Shown: piece after piece, positions 48,611 through 61,231 of the stretch
Layout of the letters: each line of letters begins with the position of its first letter
How positions within the stretch are numbered: position 1 is the first letter of the stretch
Source: Hydractinia symbiolongicarpus
Taxonomy: Eukaryota > Cnidaria > Hydrozoa > Anthoathecata > Hydractiniidae
Assembly (NCBI RefSeq): GCF_029227915.1
Contig: NC_079885.1
Span: forward strand, 30,073,001-30,137,000
Length of the DNA stretch: 64,000 bases
Direction of reading: 5' to 3'
The notes under the pieces: model-generated
What the model saw: the letters and a program-made list of their open reading frames with translations, nothing else
Databases searched by the model: none
Told to the model about the DNA's origin: nothing
Translations under genes and position numbers: made by a program

Positions 48611-51450
48611 AATTATTTTTTCACCACTAAAACGCATGAGATTTGTAGTTTTCAAAAACGTTTTCATTTTTGATCAGACGCTGAATAAAAGAAGTTTAAT
48701 CGCTGGCAAACGAAAACCCGTGATTTTCCGTAAATCCCGGACTCGGCCCGTATAGTCAAAAGTATACAAAAAAAGTACCCAGGGAGTAAACTCATTTCTC
48801 GAACGGTTTTTTAAAATATTTTTTGACCACTAAAACGCATGAGACTTGTAGTTTTCAAAATTGTTTTCATTTTTGATGGGACGCTGAATAAAAGAAGTTT
48901 AATCGCTGGCAAACGAAAACCGCGATTTCCCTTAAATCCCGGACTCGGCCCGTATAGTCAAAAGTATACAAAGAAAGTACCCAGGGAGTAAACTCATATC
49001 CCGAACGAGTTTTTAAATTATTTTTTCACCACTAAAACGCATGAGACTTGTAGTTTTCAAAAATGTTTTCATTTTTGATGGGACGCTAAATAAAAGAAGT
49101 TTAATCGCTGGCAAACGAAAACCCGCGATTTCTCGTAAATCCCGGGCTTGGCCTGTATAGTCAAAAGTATACAAAAAATGTACCCAGTGAGTAAACTCAT
49201 TTCTCAAACGATTTTTTAAATTATTTTTTCACCACTAAAACGCATGAGATTTGTAGTTTTCAAAAATGTTTTCATTTTTGATGAGACGCTGAATAAAAGA
49301 AGTTTAATCGCTGGCAAACGAAAACCCGTGATTTTCCGTAAATCCCGGACTCGGCCCGTATAGTCAAAGGTATACAAAAAAAGTACCCAGGGAGTAAACT
49401 CATTTCCAGAACGATTTTTTAAATTATTTTTTCACCACTAAAACGCATAAGACTTGTAGTTTTCAAAATTGTTTTCATTTTTGATGGGACGCTGAATAAA
49501 AGAAGTTTAATCGCTGGCAAACGAAAACCCGCGATTTCCCTTAAATGCCGGACTCGGCCCGTATAGTCAAAAGTATACAAAGAAAGTACCCAGGGAGTAA
49601 ACTCATATCCCGAACGAGTTTTTAAATTATTTTTTCACCACTAAAACGCATGAGACTTGTAGTTTTCAAAAATGTTTTCATTTTTGATGGGACGCTAAAT
49701 AAAAGAAGTTTAATCGCTGGCAAACGAAAACCCGCGATTTCCCGTAAATCCCGGACTCGGCCCATATAGTCGAAAGTATACAAAGAAAATACCCAGGGAG
49801 TAAACTCATTTCCCGAACGATTTTTTAAATTATTTTTTCACCACTAAAGCGCATGAGACTTGTAGTTTTCAAAAATGTTTTCATTTTTGATGGGACGCTG
49901 AATAAAAGAAGTTTAATCGCTGGCAAACGAAAACCCGCGATTTCCCGTAAATCCCGGACTCGGCCCGTTTAGTCAAAAGTATACAAAGAAAGTACCCAGG
50001 GAGTAAACTCATTTCCCGAACGATTTTTTAAATTATTTTTTCACCACTAAAACGCATGAGATTTGTAGTTTTCAAAAATGTTTTCATTTTTGATCAGACG
50101 CTGAATAAAAGAAGTTTAATCGCTGGCAAACGAAAACCCGTGATTTTCCGTAAATCCCGGACTCGGCCCGTATAGTCAAAAGTATACAAAAAAAGTACCC
50201 AGGGAGTAAACTCATTTCTCGAACGGTTTTTTAAAATATTTTTTGACCACTAAAACGCATGAGACTTGTAGTTTTCAAAATTGTTTTCATTTTTGATGGG
50301 ACGCTGAATAAAAGAAGTTTAATCGCTGGCAAACGAAAACCGCGATTTCCCTTAAATCCCGGACTCGGCCCGTATAGTCAAAAGTATACAAAGAAAGTAC
50401 CCAGGGAGTAAACTCATATCCCGAACGAGTTTTTAAATTATTTTTTCACCACTAAAACGCATGAGACTTGTAGTTTTCAAAAATGTTTTCATTTTTGATG
50501 GGACGCTAAATAAAAGAAGTTTAATCGCTGGCAAACGAAAACCCGCGATTTCTCGTAAATCCCGGGCTTGGCCTGTATAGTCAAAAGTATACAAAAAATG
50601 TACCCAGTGAGTAAACTCATTTCTCAAACGATTTTTTAAATTATTTTTTCACCACTAAAACGCATGAGATTTGTAGTTTTCAAAAATGTTTTCATTTTTG
50701 ATGAGACGCTGAATAAAAGAAGTTTAATCGCTGGCAAACGAAAACCCGTGATTTTCCGTAAATCCCGGACTCGGCCCGTATAGTCAAAGGTATACAAAAA
50801 AAGTACCCAGGGAGTAAACTCATTTCCAGAACGATTTTTTAAATTATTTTTTCACCACTAAAACGCATAAGACTTGTAGTTTTCAAAATTGTTTTCATTT
50901 TTGATGGGACGCTGAATAAAAGAAGTTTAATCGCTGGCAAACGAAAACCCGCGATTTCCCTTAAATGCCGGACTCGGCCCGTATAGTCAAAAGTATACAA
51001 AGAAAGTACCCAGGGAGTAAACTCATATCCCGAACGAGTTTTTAAATTATTTTTTCACCACTAAAACGCATGAGACTTGTAGTTTTCAAAAATGTTTTCA
51101 TTTTTGATGGGACGCTAAATAAAAGAAGTTTAATCGCTGGCAAACGAAAACCCGCGATTTCCCGTAAATCCCGGACTCGGCCCATATAGTCGAAAGTATA
51201 CAAAGAAAATACCCAGGGAGTAAACTCATTTCCCGAACGATTTTTTAAATTATTTTTTCACCACTAAAGCGCATGAGACTTGTAGTTTTCAAAAATGTTT
51301 TCATTTTTGATGGGACGCTGAATAAAAGAAGTTTAATCGCTGGCAAACGAAAACCCGCGATTTCCCGTAAATCCCGGACTCGGCCCGTTTAGTCAAAAGT
51401 ATACAAAGAAAGTACCCAGGGAGTAAACTCATTTCCCGAACGATTTTTTA
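48611..51450 (+). repeat. Block J: 7-unit HOR (1420 bp), two copies
   Basis: Positions ~48611-50030 match ~50031-51450 at 1420 bp (7 units less 1 bp). Shared private markers are GGCCTGTATAGTC, GTCAAAGGTATAC, CCCTTAAATGCCGG, GAAAATACCCAGGG and GGCCCGTTTAGTC. The second copy ends where CCACCAATAAAACGC near 51460 replaces CACCACTAAAACGC near 50040. Confidence 0.85.
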
Positions 51451-52727
51451 AATTATTTTTCCACCAATAAAACGCATGAGACTTGTACTTTTCAAAAATG
51501 TATTCATTTTTGATGAGACGCTGAATAAAAGAAGTTTAATCGCCGGCAAACGAAAACCCGCGATTTCCCGTAAATCGTACTCGGCCCGAATAGTCAAATG
51601 TATACAAAAAAGTACCCAGGGAGTAAACTCATTTCTCGAACGATTTTTTAAATTATTTTTTCACCACTAAAACGCATGAGACTTGGAGTTTTCAAAAATG
51701 TTTTCATTTTTGATGGGACGCTGAATAAAATAAGTTTAATCGCTGGCAAACCAAAACCCGCGATTTCCCTTAAATCCCGGACTCGGCCCGTATAGTCAAA
51801 AGTATACAAAGAAAGTACCCAGGGAGTAAACTCATTTCCCGAACGATTTTTTAAATTATTTTTTCACCACTAAAACGCATGAGACTTGTAGTTTTCAAAA
51901 ATGTTTTCATTTTTGATGGGACGCTGAATAAAAGAAGTTTTATCGCTGGCAAACGAAAACCCACGATTTCCTGTAAATCCCGGACTCGGCCCGTATAGTC
52001 AAAAGTATACAAAGAAAGTACCCAGGGAGTAAACTCATTTCCCGAACGATTTTTTAAATTATTTTTTCACCACTAAAACGCATGAGACTTGTAGTTTTCA
52101 AAAATGTTTTCATGTTTGATGAGACGCTTAATGAAAGAGGTTTAATCGCCAGCAAACGACAACCCGCGATTTCCCGTAAATCCCGGGCTTGGCCCGTATA
52201 GTCGAATGTATACAAAGAAAGTACCCAGGGAGTAACTCATTTCCCGAACGATTTTTTAAATTATTTTTTCACCACTTAAACGCATGAGACTTGTAGGTTT
52301 CAAAAATGTTTTCATTTTTGATGAGACGCCTAATGAAAGAGGTTTAATCGCCGGCAAACGAAAACCCGCGATTTCCCGTAAATTCCGGGCTTGGCCCGTA
52401 TAGTCCAATGTATACAAAGAAAGTACCCTGTAAGTAAACTTATTTCCAGAACGATTTTTTAAATTATTTTTTCACCACTAAAACGCATAAGACTTGTAGT
52501 TTTCAAAAATGTTTTCATTTTTGATGAGACGCTGAATAAAAGAAGTTTAATCTCCGGCAGACGAAAACCCGCGATTTCCCGTAAATCTCGGACTCGGTCC
52601 GAATAGTCAAATGTATACAAAAAAAGTACCCAGGGAGTAAACTCATTTCCCAAACGATTTTTTACATTACTTTTTCACCACTAAAACGCATGAGACTTGT
52701 AGTTTTCAAAAATGTTTTCATTTTTGA
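51120..52727 (+). repeat. Block K flank, copy 1 (~1.6 kb segment)
   Basis: Recurs at 56386-57993, offset 5266. Private markers shared by both are CCACCAATAAAACGC, TTGTACTTTTCAAAAATG, a 3-base deletion giving TAAATCGTACTCGG, GAGACTTGGAG, ATAAAATAAGTTTAATC and GGCAAACCAAAACC. The left part overlaps the end of the 7-unit HOR. The two copies bracket the 810 bp and 405 bp HOR arrays. Confidence 0.85.
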
Positions 52728-54900
52728 TGAGACGCTTAATGAAAGAGGTTTAATCGCCGGCAAACGAAAACCCGCGATTTCCCGTAAATCATGGGCTTGG
52801 CCCGTATAGTCGAATGTATACAAAGAAAGTATACTGTGAGTAACACATTTCCCGAACGATTTTTTAAATTATTTTTTCACCACTAAAACGCATGAGACTT
52901 GTAGTTTTCAAAAATGTTTTCATGTTTGATGAGACGCTTAATGAAAGAGGTTTAATCGCCAGCAAACGACAACCCGCGATTTCCCGTAAATCCCGGGCTT
53001 GGCCCGTATAGTCGAATGTATACAAAGAAAGTACCCAGGGAGTAACTCATTTCCCGAACGATTTTTTAAATTATTTTTTCACCACTTAAACGCATGAGAC
53101 TTGTAGGTTTCAAAAATGTTTTCATTTTTGATGAGACGCCTAATGAAAGAGGTTTAATCGCCGGCAAACGAAAACCCGCGATTTCCCGTAAATTCCGGGC
53201 TTGGCCCGTATAGTCCAATGTATACAAAGAAAGTACCCTGTAAGTAAACTTATTTCCAGAACGATTTTTTAAATTATTTTTTCACCACTAAAACGCATAA
53301 GACTTGTAGTTTTCAAAAATGTTTTCATGTTTGATGAGACGCTTAATGAAAGAGGTTTAATCGCCAGCAAACGACAACCCGCGATTTCCCGTAAATCCCG
53401 GGCTTGGCCCGTATAGTCGAATGTATACAAAGAAAGTACCCAGGGAGTAACTCATTTCCCGAACGATTTTTTAAATTATTTTTTCACCACTTAAACGCAT
53501 GAGACTTGTAGGTTTCAAAAATGTTTTCATTTTTGATGAGACGCCTAATGAAAGAGGTTTAATCGCCGGCAAACGAAAACCCGCGATTTCCCGTAAATTC
53601 CGGGCTTGGCCCGTATAGTCCAATGTATACAAAGAAAGTACCCTGTAAGTAAACTTATTTCCAGAACGATTTTTTAAATTATTTTTTCACCACTAAAACG
53701 CATAAGACTTGTAGTTTTCAAAAATGTTTTCATTTTTGATGAGACGCTGAATAAAAGAAGTTTAATCTCCGGCAGACGAAAACCCGCGATTTCCCGTAAA
53801 TCTCGGACTCGGTCCGAATAGTCAAATGTATACAAAAAAAGTACCCAGGGAGTAAACTCATTTCCCGAACGATTTTTTACATTACTTTTTCACCACTAAA
53901 ACGCATGAGACTTGTAGTTTTCAAAAATGTTTTCATTTTTGATGAGACGCTTAATGAAAGAGGTTTAATCGCCGGCAAACGAAAACCCGCGATTTCCCGT
54001 AAATCATGGGCTTGGCCCGTATAGTCGAATGTATACAAAGAAAGTATACTGTGAGTAACACATTTCCCGAACGATTTTTTAAATTATTTTTTCACCACTA
54101 AAACGCATGAGACTTGTAGTTTTCAAAAATGTTTTCATGTTTGATGAGACGCTTAATGAAAGAGGTTTAATCGCCAGCAAACGACAACCCGCGATTTCCC
54201 GTAAATCCCGGGCTTGGCCCGTATAGTCGAATGTATACAAAGAAAGTACCCAGGGAGTAACTCATTTCCCGAACGATTTTTTAAATTATTTTTTCACCAC
54301 TTAAACGCATGAGACTTGTAGGTTTCAAAAATGTTTTCATTTTTGATGAGACGCCTAATGAAAGAGGTTTAATCGCCGGCAAACGAAAACCCGCGATTTC
54401 CCGTAAATTCCGGGCTTGGCCCGTATAGTCCAATGTATACAAAGAAAGTACCCTGTAAGTAAACTTATTTCCAGAACGATTTTTTAAATTATTTTTTCAC
54501 CACTAAAACGCATAAGACTTGTAGTTTTCAAAAATGTTTTCATTTTTGATGAGACGCTGAATAAAAGAAGTTTAATCTCCGGCAGACGAAAACCCGCGAT
54601 TTCCCGTAAATCTCGGACTCGGTCCGAATAGTCAAATGTATACAAAAAAAGTACCCAGGGAGTAAACTCATTTCCCAAACGATTTTTTACATTACTTTTT
54701 CACCACTAAAACGCATGAGACTTGTAGTTTTCAAAAATGTTTTCATTTTTGATGAGACGCTTAATGAAAGAGGTTTAATCGCCGGCAAACGAAAACCCGC
54801 GATTTCCCGTAAATCATGGGCTTGGCCCGTATAGTCGAATGTATACAAAGAAAGTATACTGTGAGTAACACATTTCCCGAACGATTTTTTAAATTATTTT
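52080..54900 (+). repeat. Tetramer HOR (810 bp): three full copies and one half copy
   Basis: The marker CATGTTTGAT occurs at 52111, 52921, 53326 and 54136, giving intervals of 810, 405 and 810. A full unit reads in order: CGCCAGCAAACGACAACC; CACCACTTAAACG with GACGCCTAATG; GTCCAATG with CTGTAAGTAAACTTATT; ATCTCCGGCAGACG with CTCGGTCCGAATAG; ACATTACTTTTTC with ATCATGGGCTTGG. The copy at 52921 lacks the last two units. The same order starts once more at 57377, in the second flank. Confidence 0.87.
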
Positions 54901-55910
54901 TTCACCACTAAAACGCATGAGACTTGTAGGTTTCAAAAATGTTTTCATTTTTGATGAGACGCTTAATAAAAGAGGTTTAATCGCCGGCAAACAAAAACCC
55001 GCGATTTCCCGTAAATCCCGGGCTTGGCCCGTATAGTGGAATATATACAAAGAAAGTATACTGTGAGTAAACTCATTTCCAGAACGATTTTTTAAATTAT
55101 TTTTTCACCACTAAAACGCATAAGACTTGTAGTTTTCAAAAATGTTTTCATTTTTGATGGGACGCTGAAGAAAAGAAGTTTAATCGCTGGCAAACGAAAA
55201 CCCGCGATTTCCCGTAAATCCCGGGCTTGGCCCATATAGTCGAATGTATACAAAGAAAGTACCCAGGGAGTAACACATTTCCCGAACGATTTTTTAAATT
55301 ATTTTTTCACCACTAAAACGCATGAGACTTGTAGGTTTCAAAAATGTTTTCATTTTTGATGAGACGCTTAATGAAAGAGGTTTAATCGCCGGCAAATGAA
55401 AACCCGCGATTTCCCGTAAATCCCGGGCTTGGCCCGTATAGTGGAATATATACAAAGAAAGGATACTGTGAGTAAACTCATTTCCAGAACGATTTTTTAA
55501 ATTATTTTTTCACCACTAAAACGCATAAGACTTGTAGTTTTCAAAAATGTTTTCATTTTTGATGGGACGCTGAAGAAAAGAAGTTTAATCGCTGGCAAAC
55601 GAAAACCCGCGATTTCCCGTAAATCCCGGGCTTGGCCCATATAGTCGAATGTATACAAAGAAAGTACCCAGGGAGTAACACATTTCCCGAACGATTTTTT
55701 AAATTATTTTTTCACCACTAAAACGCATGAGACTTGTAGGTTTCAAAAATGTTTTCATTTTTGATGAGACGCTTAATGAAAGAGGTTTAATCGCCGGCAA
55801 ATGAAAACCCGCGATTTCCCGTAAATCCCGGGCTTGGCCCGTATAGTGGAATATATACAAAGAAAGTATACTGTGAGTAAACTCATTTCCAGAACGATTT
55901 TTTAAATTAT
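54901..55910 (+). repeat. Dimer HOR (405 bp), about 2.5 copies
   Basis: GTGGAATATATAC occurs at 55036, 55441 and 55846, steps of 405 bp (2 units less 1 bp). It alternates with a unit bearing GACGCTGAAGAAAAG and GGCCCATATAGTCG. One private change is GAAAGGATACTG near 55458 (GAAAGTATACTG in the others). The same two unit types reappear in the 1416 bp HOR at the right end of the window. Confidence 0.82.
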
Positions 55911-56160
55911 TTTTTGACCACTAAAACGCATGAGACTTGTAGTTTTCAAAATTGTTTTCATTTTTGATGGGACGCTGAATAAAAGAAGTTTAATCGCTGG
56001 CAAACGAAAACCCGCGATTTCCCTTAAATCCCGGACTCGGCCCGTATAGTCAAAAGTATACAAAGAAAGTACCCAGGGAGTAAACTCATATCCCGAACGA
56101 GTTTTTAAATTATTTTTTCACCACTAAAACGCATGAGACTTGTAGTTTTCAAAAATGTTT

Positions 56161-56566
56161 TCATTTTTGATGGGACGCTAAATAAAAGAAGTTTAATCGC
56201 TGGCAAACGAAAACCCGCGATTTCCCGTAAATCCCGGACTCGGCCCATATAGTCGAAAGTATACAAAGAAAATACCCAGGGAGTAAACTCATTTCCCGAA
56301 CGATTTTTTAAATTATTTTTTCACCACTAAAGCGCATGAGACTTGTAGTTTTCAAAAATGTTTTCATTTTTGATGGGACGCTAAATAAAAGAAGTTTAAT
56401 CGCTGGCAAACGAAAACCCGCGATTTCCCGTAAATCCCGGACTCGGCCCATATAGTCGAAAGTATACAAAGAAAATACCCAGGGAGTAAACTCATTTCCC
56501 GAACGATTTTTTAAATTATTTTTTCACCACTAAAGCGCATGAGACTTGTAGTTTTCAAAAATGTTT
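56161..56566 (+). repeat. Single-unit (203 bp) tandem duplication
   Basis: Positions 56161-56363 and 56364-56566 share GATGGGACGCTAAATAAAAG, GGCCCATATAGTCGAAAG, GAAAATACCC and AAAGCGCATGAG and read as identical by eye. Adjacent units elsewhere usually differ from each other at several sites, so this is a rare clear one-unit duplication. It is missing at the matching position in 51120-52727. Confidence 0.8.
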
Positions 56567-57993
56567 TCATTTTTGATGGGACGCTGAATAAAAGAAGTTT
56601 AATCGCTGGCAAACGAAAACCCGCGATTTCCCGTAAATCCCGGACTCGGCCCGTTTAGTCAAAAGTATACAAAGAAAGTACCCAGGGAGTAAACTCATTT
56701 CCCGAACGATTTTTTAAATTATTTTTCCACCAATAAAACGCATGAGACTTGTACTTTTCAAAAATGTATTCATTTTTGATGAGACGCTGAATAAAAGAAG
56801 TTTAATCGCCGGCAAACGAAAACCCGCGATTTCCCGTAAATCGTACTCGGCCCGAATAGTCAAATGTATACAAAAAAGTACCCAGGGAGTAAACTCATTT
56901 CTCGAACGATTTTTTAAATTATTTTTTCACCACTAAAACGCATGAGACTTGGAGTTTTCAAAAATGTTTTCATTTTTGATGAGACGCTGAATAAAATAAG
57001 TTTAATCGCTGGCAAACCAAAACCCGCGATTTCCCTTAAATCCCGGACTCGGCCCGTATAGTCAAAAGTATACAAAGAAAGTACCCAGGGAGTAAACTCA
57101 TTTTCCGAACGATTTTTTAAATTATTTTTTCACCACTAAAACGCATGAGACTTGTAGTTTTCAAAAATGTTTTCATTTTTGATGGGACGCTGAATAAAAG
57201 AAGTTTTATCGCTGGCAAACGAAAACCCACGATTTCCTGTAAATCCCGGACTCGGCCCGTATAGTCAAAAGTATACAAAGAAAGTACCCAGGGAGTAAAC
57301 TCATTTCCCGAACGATTTTTTAAATTATTTTTTCACCACTAAAACGCATGAGACTTGTAGTTTTCAAAAATGTTTTCATGTTTGATGAGACGCTTAATGA
57401 AAGAGGTTTAATCGCCAGCAAACGACAACCCGCGATTTCCCGTAAATCCCGGGCTTGGCCCGTATAGTCGAATGTATACAAAGAAAGTACCCAGGGAGTA
57501 ACTCATTTCCCGAACGATTTTTTAAATTATTTTTTCACCACTTAAACGCATGAGACTTGTAGGTTTCAAAAATGTTTTCATTTTTGATGAGACGCCTAAT
57601 GAAAGAGGTTTAATCGCCGGCAAACGAAAACCCGCGATTTCCCGTAAATTCCGGGCTTGGCCCGTATAGTCCAATGTATACAAAGAAAGTACCCTGTAAG
57701 TAAACTTATTTCCAGAACGATTTTTTAAATTATTTTTTCACCACTAAAACGCATAAGACTTGTAGTTTTCAAAAATGTTTTCATTTTTGATGAGACGCTG
57801 AATAAAAGAAGTTTAATCTCCGGCAGACGAAAACCCGCGATTTCCCGTAAATCTCGGACTCGGTCCGAATAGTCAAATGTATACAAAAAAAGTACCCAGG
57901 GAGTAAACTCATTTCCCAAACGATTTTTTACATTACTTTTTCACCACTAAAACGCATGAGACTTGTAGTTTTCAAAAATGTTTTCATTTTTGA
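56386..57993 (+). repeat. Block K flank, copy 2 (~1.6 kb segment)
   Basis: The second copy of 51120-52727. Differences noticed are GATGAGACGCTGAATAAAATAAG near 56981 versus GATGGGACGC near 51715, and CTCATTTTCCG near 57098 versus CTCATTTCCCG. Similarity ends near 57993, where GATGGGACGCTGAATAAAAG replaces GATGAGACGCTTAATG. Confidence 0.85.
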
Positions 57994-58349
57994 TGGGACG
58001 CTGAATAAAAGAAGTTTAATCGCTGGCAAACGAAAACCCGCGATTTCCCGTAAATCTCGGACTCGGCCTGTATAATCAAAAGTATACAAAGAAAGTACCC
58101 AGCGAGTAAACTCATGTCCCTAACGATTTTTTAAATTATTTTTTCACCACTAAAACGCATGAGACTTGTAGTTTTCAAAAATGTTTTCTTTTTTGATGGG
58201 ACGCTGAATAAAAGACGTTTAATCGCTGGCAAACGAAAACCCGCGCTTTCCCGTAAATCCCGGACTCGGCCCGTATAGTCAAAAGTAAACAAAGAAAGTA
58301 CCCAGGGAGTAAACTCATTTCCCAAACGATTTTTTACATTATTTTTTCA
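57994..58349 (+). repeat. Unassigned satellite units before block M
   Basis: About two units with private changes: GGCCTGTATAATC, CCCAGCGAG, CTCATGTCCCTAACG, AAAGACGTTTAATCG and CCCGCGCTTTCCCG with GTCAAAAGTAAAC. The last two markers return near 61280, where a short piece of this sequence is inserted or converted. Confidence 0.7.
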
Positions 58350-59765
58350 CCACTAAAACGCATGAGACTTGTAGTTTTCAAAAATGTTTTCATTTTTGAT
58401 GGGACGCTGAAGAAAAGAAGTTTAATCGCTGGCAAACGAAAACCCGCGATTTCCCGTAAATCCCGGGCTTGGCCCGTATAGTCGAATGTATACAAAGAAA
58501 GTACCCAGGGAGTAACACATTTCCGGAACGATTTTTGAAATTACTTTTTCACCACTAAAACGCATGAGACTTGTAGTTTTCAAAAATGTTTTCATTTTTG
58601 ATGAGACGCTTAATGAAAGAGGTTTAATCGCCGGCAAACGAAAACCCGCGATTTCCCGTAAATCCCGGGCTTGGCCCGTATAGTCGAATGTATACAAAGA
58701 AAGTATACTGTGAGTAACACATTTCCCGAACGATTTTTTAAATTATTTTTTCACCACTAAAACGCATGAGACTTGTAGGTTTCAAAAATGTTTTCATTTT
58801 TGATGAGACGCTTAATAAAAGAGGTTTAATCGCCGGCAAACAAAAACCCGCGATTTCCCGTAAATTCCGGGCTTGGCCCGTATAGTGGAATATATACAAA
58901 GAAAGTATACTGTGAGTAAACTCATTTCCAGAACGATTTTTTAAATTATTTTTTCACCACTAAAACGCATAAGACTTGTAGTTTTCAAAAATGTTTTCAT
59001 TTTCGATGGGACGCTGAAGAAAAGAAGTTTAATCGCTGGCAAACGAAAACCCGCGATTTCCCGTAAATCCCGGGCTTGGCCCATATAGTCGAATGTATAC
59101 AAAGAAAGTACCCAGGGAGTAACACGTTTCCCGAACGATTTTTTAAATTATTTTTTCACCACTAAAACGCATGAGACTTGTAGGTTTCAAAAATGTTTTC
59201 ATTTTTGATGAGACGCTTAATGAAAGAGGTTTAATCGCCGGCAAATGAAAACCCGCGATTTCCCGTAAATCCCGGGCTTGGCCCGTATAGTGGAATATAT
59301 ACAAAGAAAGTATACTGTGAGTAAACTCATTTCCAGAACGATTTTTTAAATTATTTTTTCACCACTAAAACGCATAAGACTTGTAGTTTTCAAAAATGTT
59401 TTCATTTTTGATGGGATGCTGAAGAAAAGAAGTTTAATCGCCGGCAAACGAAAACCCGCGATTTCCCGTAAATCCCGGGCTTGGCCCGTATAGTCGAATG
59501 TATACAAAGAAAGTACCCAGGGAGTAACACATTTCCCGAACGATTTTTGAAATTATTTTTTCACCACTAAAACGCATGAGACTTGTAGTTTTCAAAAATG
59601 TTTTCATTTTTGATGAGACGCTTAATGAAAGAGGTTTAATCGCCGGCAAACGAAAACCCGCGATTTCCCGTAAATCCCGGGCTTGGCCCGTATAGTCGAA
59701 TGTATACAAAGAAAGTACCCAGGGAGTAACACATTTCCCGAACGATTTTTGAAATTATTTTTTCA
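58350..59765 (+). repeat. Block M, copy 1: 7-unit HOR (1416 bp)
   Basis: Matches 59766-61181 at 1416 bp. That is 5 bp short of 7 x 203, because several units here are 202 bp (GAGTAACACATTT has lost one A). Shared order: GAAGAAAAG with CGGAACGATTTTTGAAATT, GTATACTGTGAGTAACAC, GTGGAATATATAC, GGCCCATATAGTCG, GGCAAATGAAAACC, GGGATGCTGAAG. Private to this copy is CATTTTCGATGGG near 59000. Confidence 0.85.
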
Positions 59766-61231
59766 CCACTAAAACGCATGAGACTTGTAGTTTTCAAAAA
59801 TGTTTTCATTTTTGATGGGACGCTGAAGAAAAGAAGTTTAATCGCTGGCAAACGAAAACCCGCGATTTCCCGTAAATCCCGGGCTTGGCCCGTATAGTCG
59901 AATGTATACAAAGAAAGTACCCAGGGAGTAACACATTTCCGGAACGATTTTTGAAATTATTTTTTCACCACTAAAACGCATGAGACTTGTAGTTTTCAAA
60001 AATGTTTTCATTTTTGATGAGACGCTTAATGAAAGAGGTTTAATCGCCGGCAAACGAAAACCCGCGATTTCCCGTAAATCCCGGGCTTGGCCCGTATAGT
60101 CGAATGTATACAAAGAAAGTATACTGTGAGTAACACATTTCCCGAACGATTTTTTAAATTATTTTTTCACCACTAAAACGCATGAGACTTGTAGGTTTCA
60201 AAAATGTTTTCATTTTTGATGAGACGCTTAATAAAAGAGGTTTAATCGCCGGCAAACAAAAACCCGCGATTTCCCGTAAATCCCGGGCTTGGCCCGTATA
60301 GTGGAATATATACAAAGAAAGTATACTGTGAGTAAACTCATTTCCAGAACGATTTTTTAAATTATTTTTTCACCACTAAAACGCATAAGACTTGTAGTTT
60401 TCAAAAATGTTTTCATTTTTGATGGGACGCTGAAGAAAAGAAGTTTAATCGCTGGCAAACGAAAACCCGCGATTTCCCGTAAATCCCGGGCTTGGCCCAT
60501 ATAGTCGAATGTATACAAAGAAAGTACCCAGGGAGTAACACATTTCCCGAACGATTTTTTAAATTATTTTTTCACCACTAAAACGCATGAGACTTGTAGG
60601 TTTCAAAAATGTTTTCATTTTTGATGAGACGCTTAATGAAAGAGGTTTAATCGCCGGCAAATGAAAACCCGCGATTTCCCGTAAATCCCGGGCTTGGCCC
60701 GTATAGTGGAATATATACAAAGAAAGTATACTGTGAGTAAACTCATTTCCAGAACGATTTTTTAAATTATTTTTTCACCACTAAAACGCATAAGACTTGT
60801 AGTTTTCAAAAATGTTTTCATTTTTGATGGGATGCTGAAGAAAAGAAGTTTAATCGCCGGCAAACGAAAACCCGCGATTTCCCGTAAATCCCGGGCTTGG
60901 CCCGTATAGTCGAATGTATACAAAGAAAGTACCCAGGGAGTAACACATTTCCCGAACGATTTTTGAAATTATTTTTTCACCACTAAAACGCATGAGACTT
61001 GTAGTTTTCAAAAATGTTTTCATTTTTGATGAGACGCTTAATGAAAGAGGTTTAATCGCCGGCAAACGAAAACCCGCGATTTCCCGTAAATCCCGGGCTT
61101 GGCCCGTATAGTCGAATGTATACAAAGAAAGTACCCAGGGAGTAACACATTTCCCGAACGATTTTTGAAATTATTTTTTCACCACTAAAACGCATGAGAC
61201 TTGTAGTTTTCAAAAATGTTTTCATTTTTGA
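59766..61231 (+). repeat. Block M, copy 2: 7-unit HOR (1416 bp)
   Basis: The second tandem copy of the 1416 bp block. Similarity runs about 50 bp past one unit length and ends near 61231, where GATGAGACGCTTAATG replaces GATGGGACGCTGAAG. Three consecutive 202 bp units at 59434-60040 span the junction between the copies. Confidence 0.85.
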
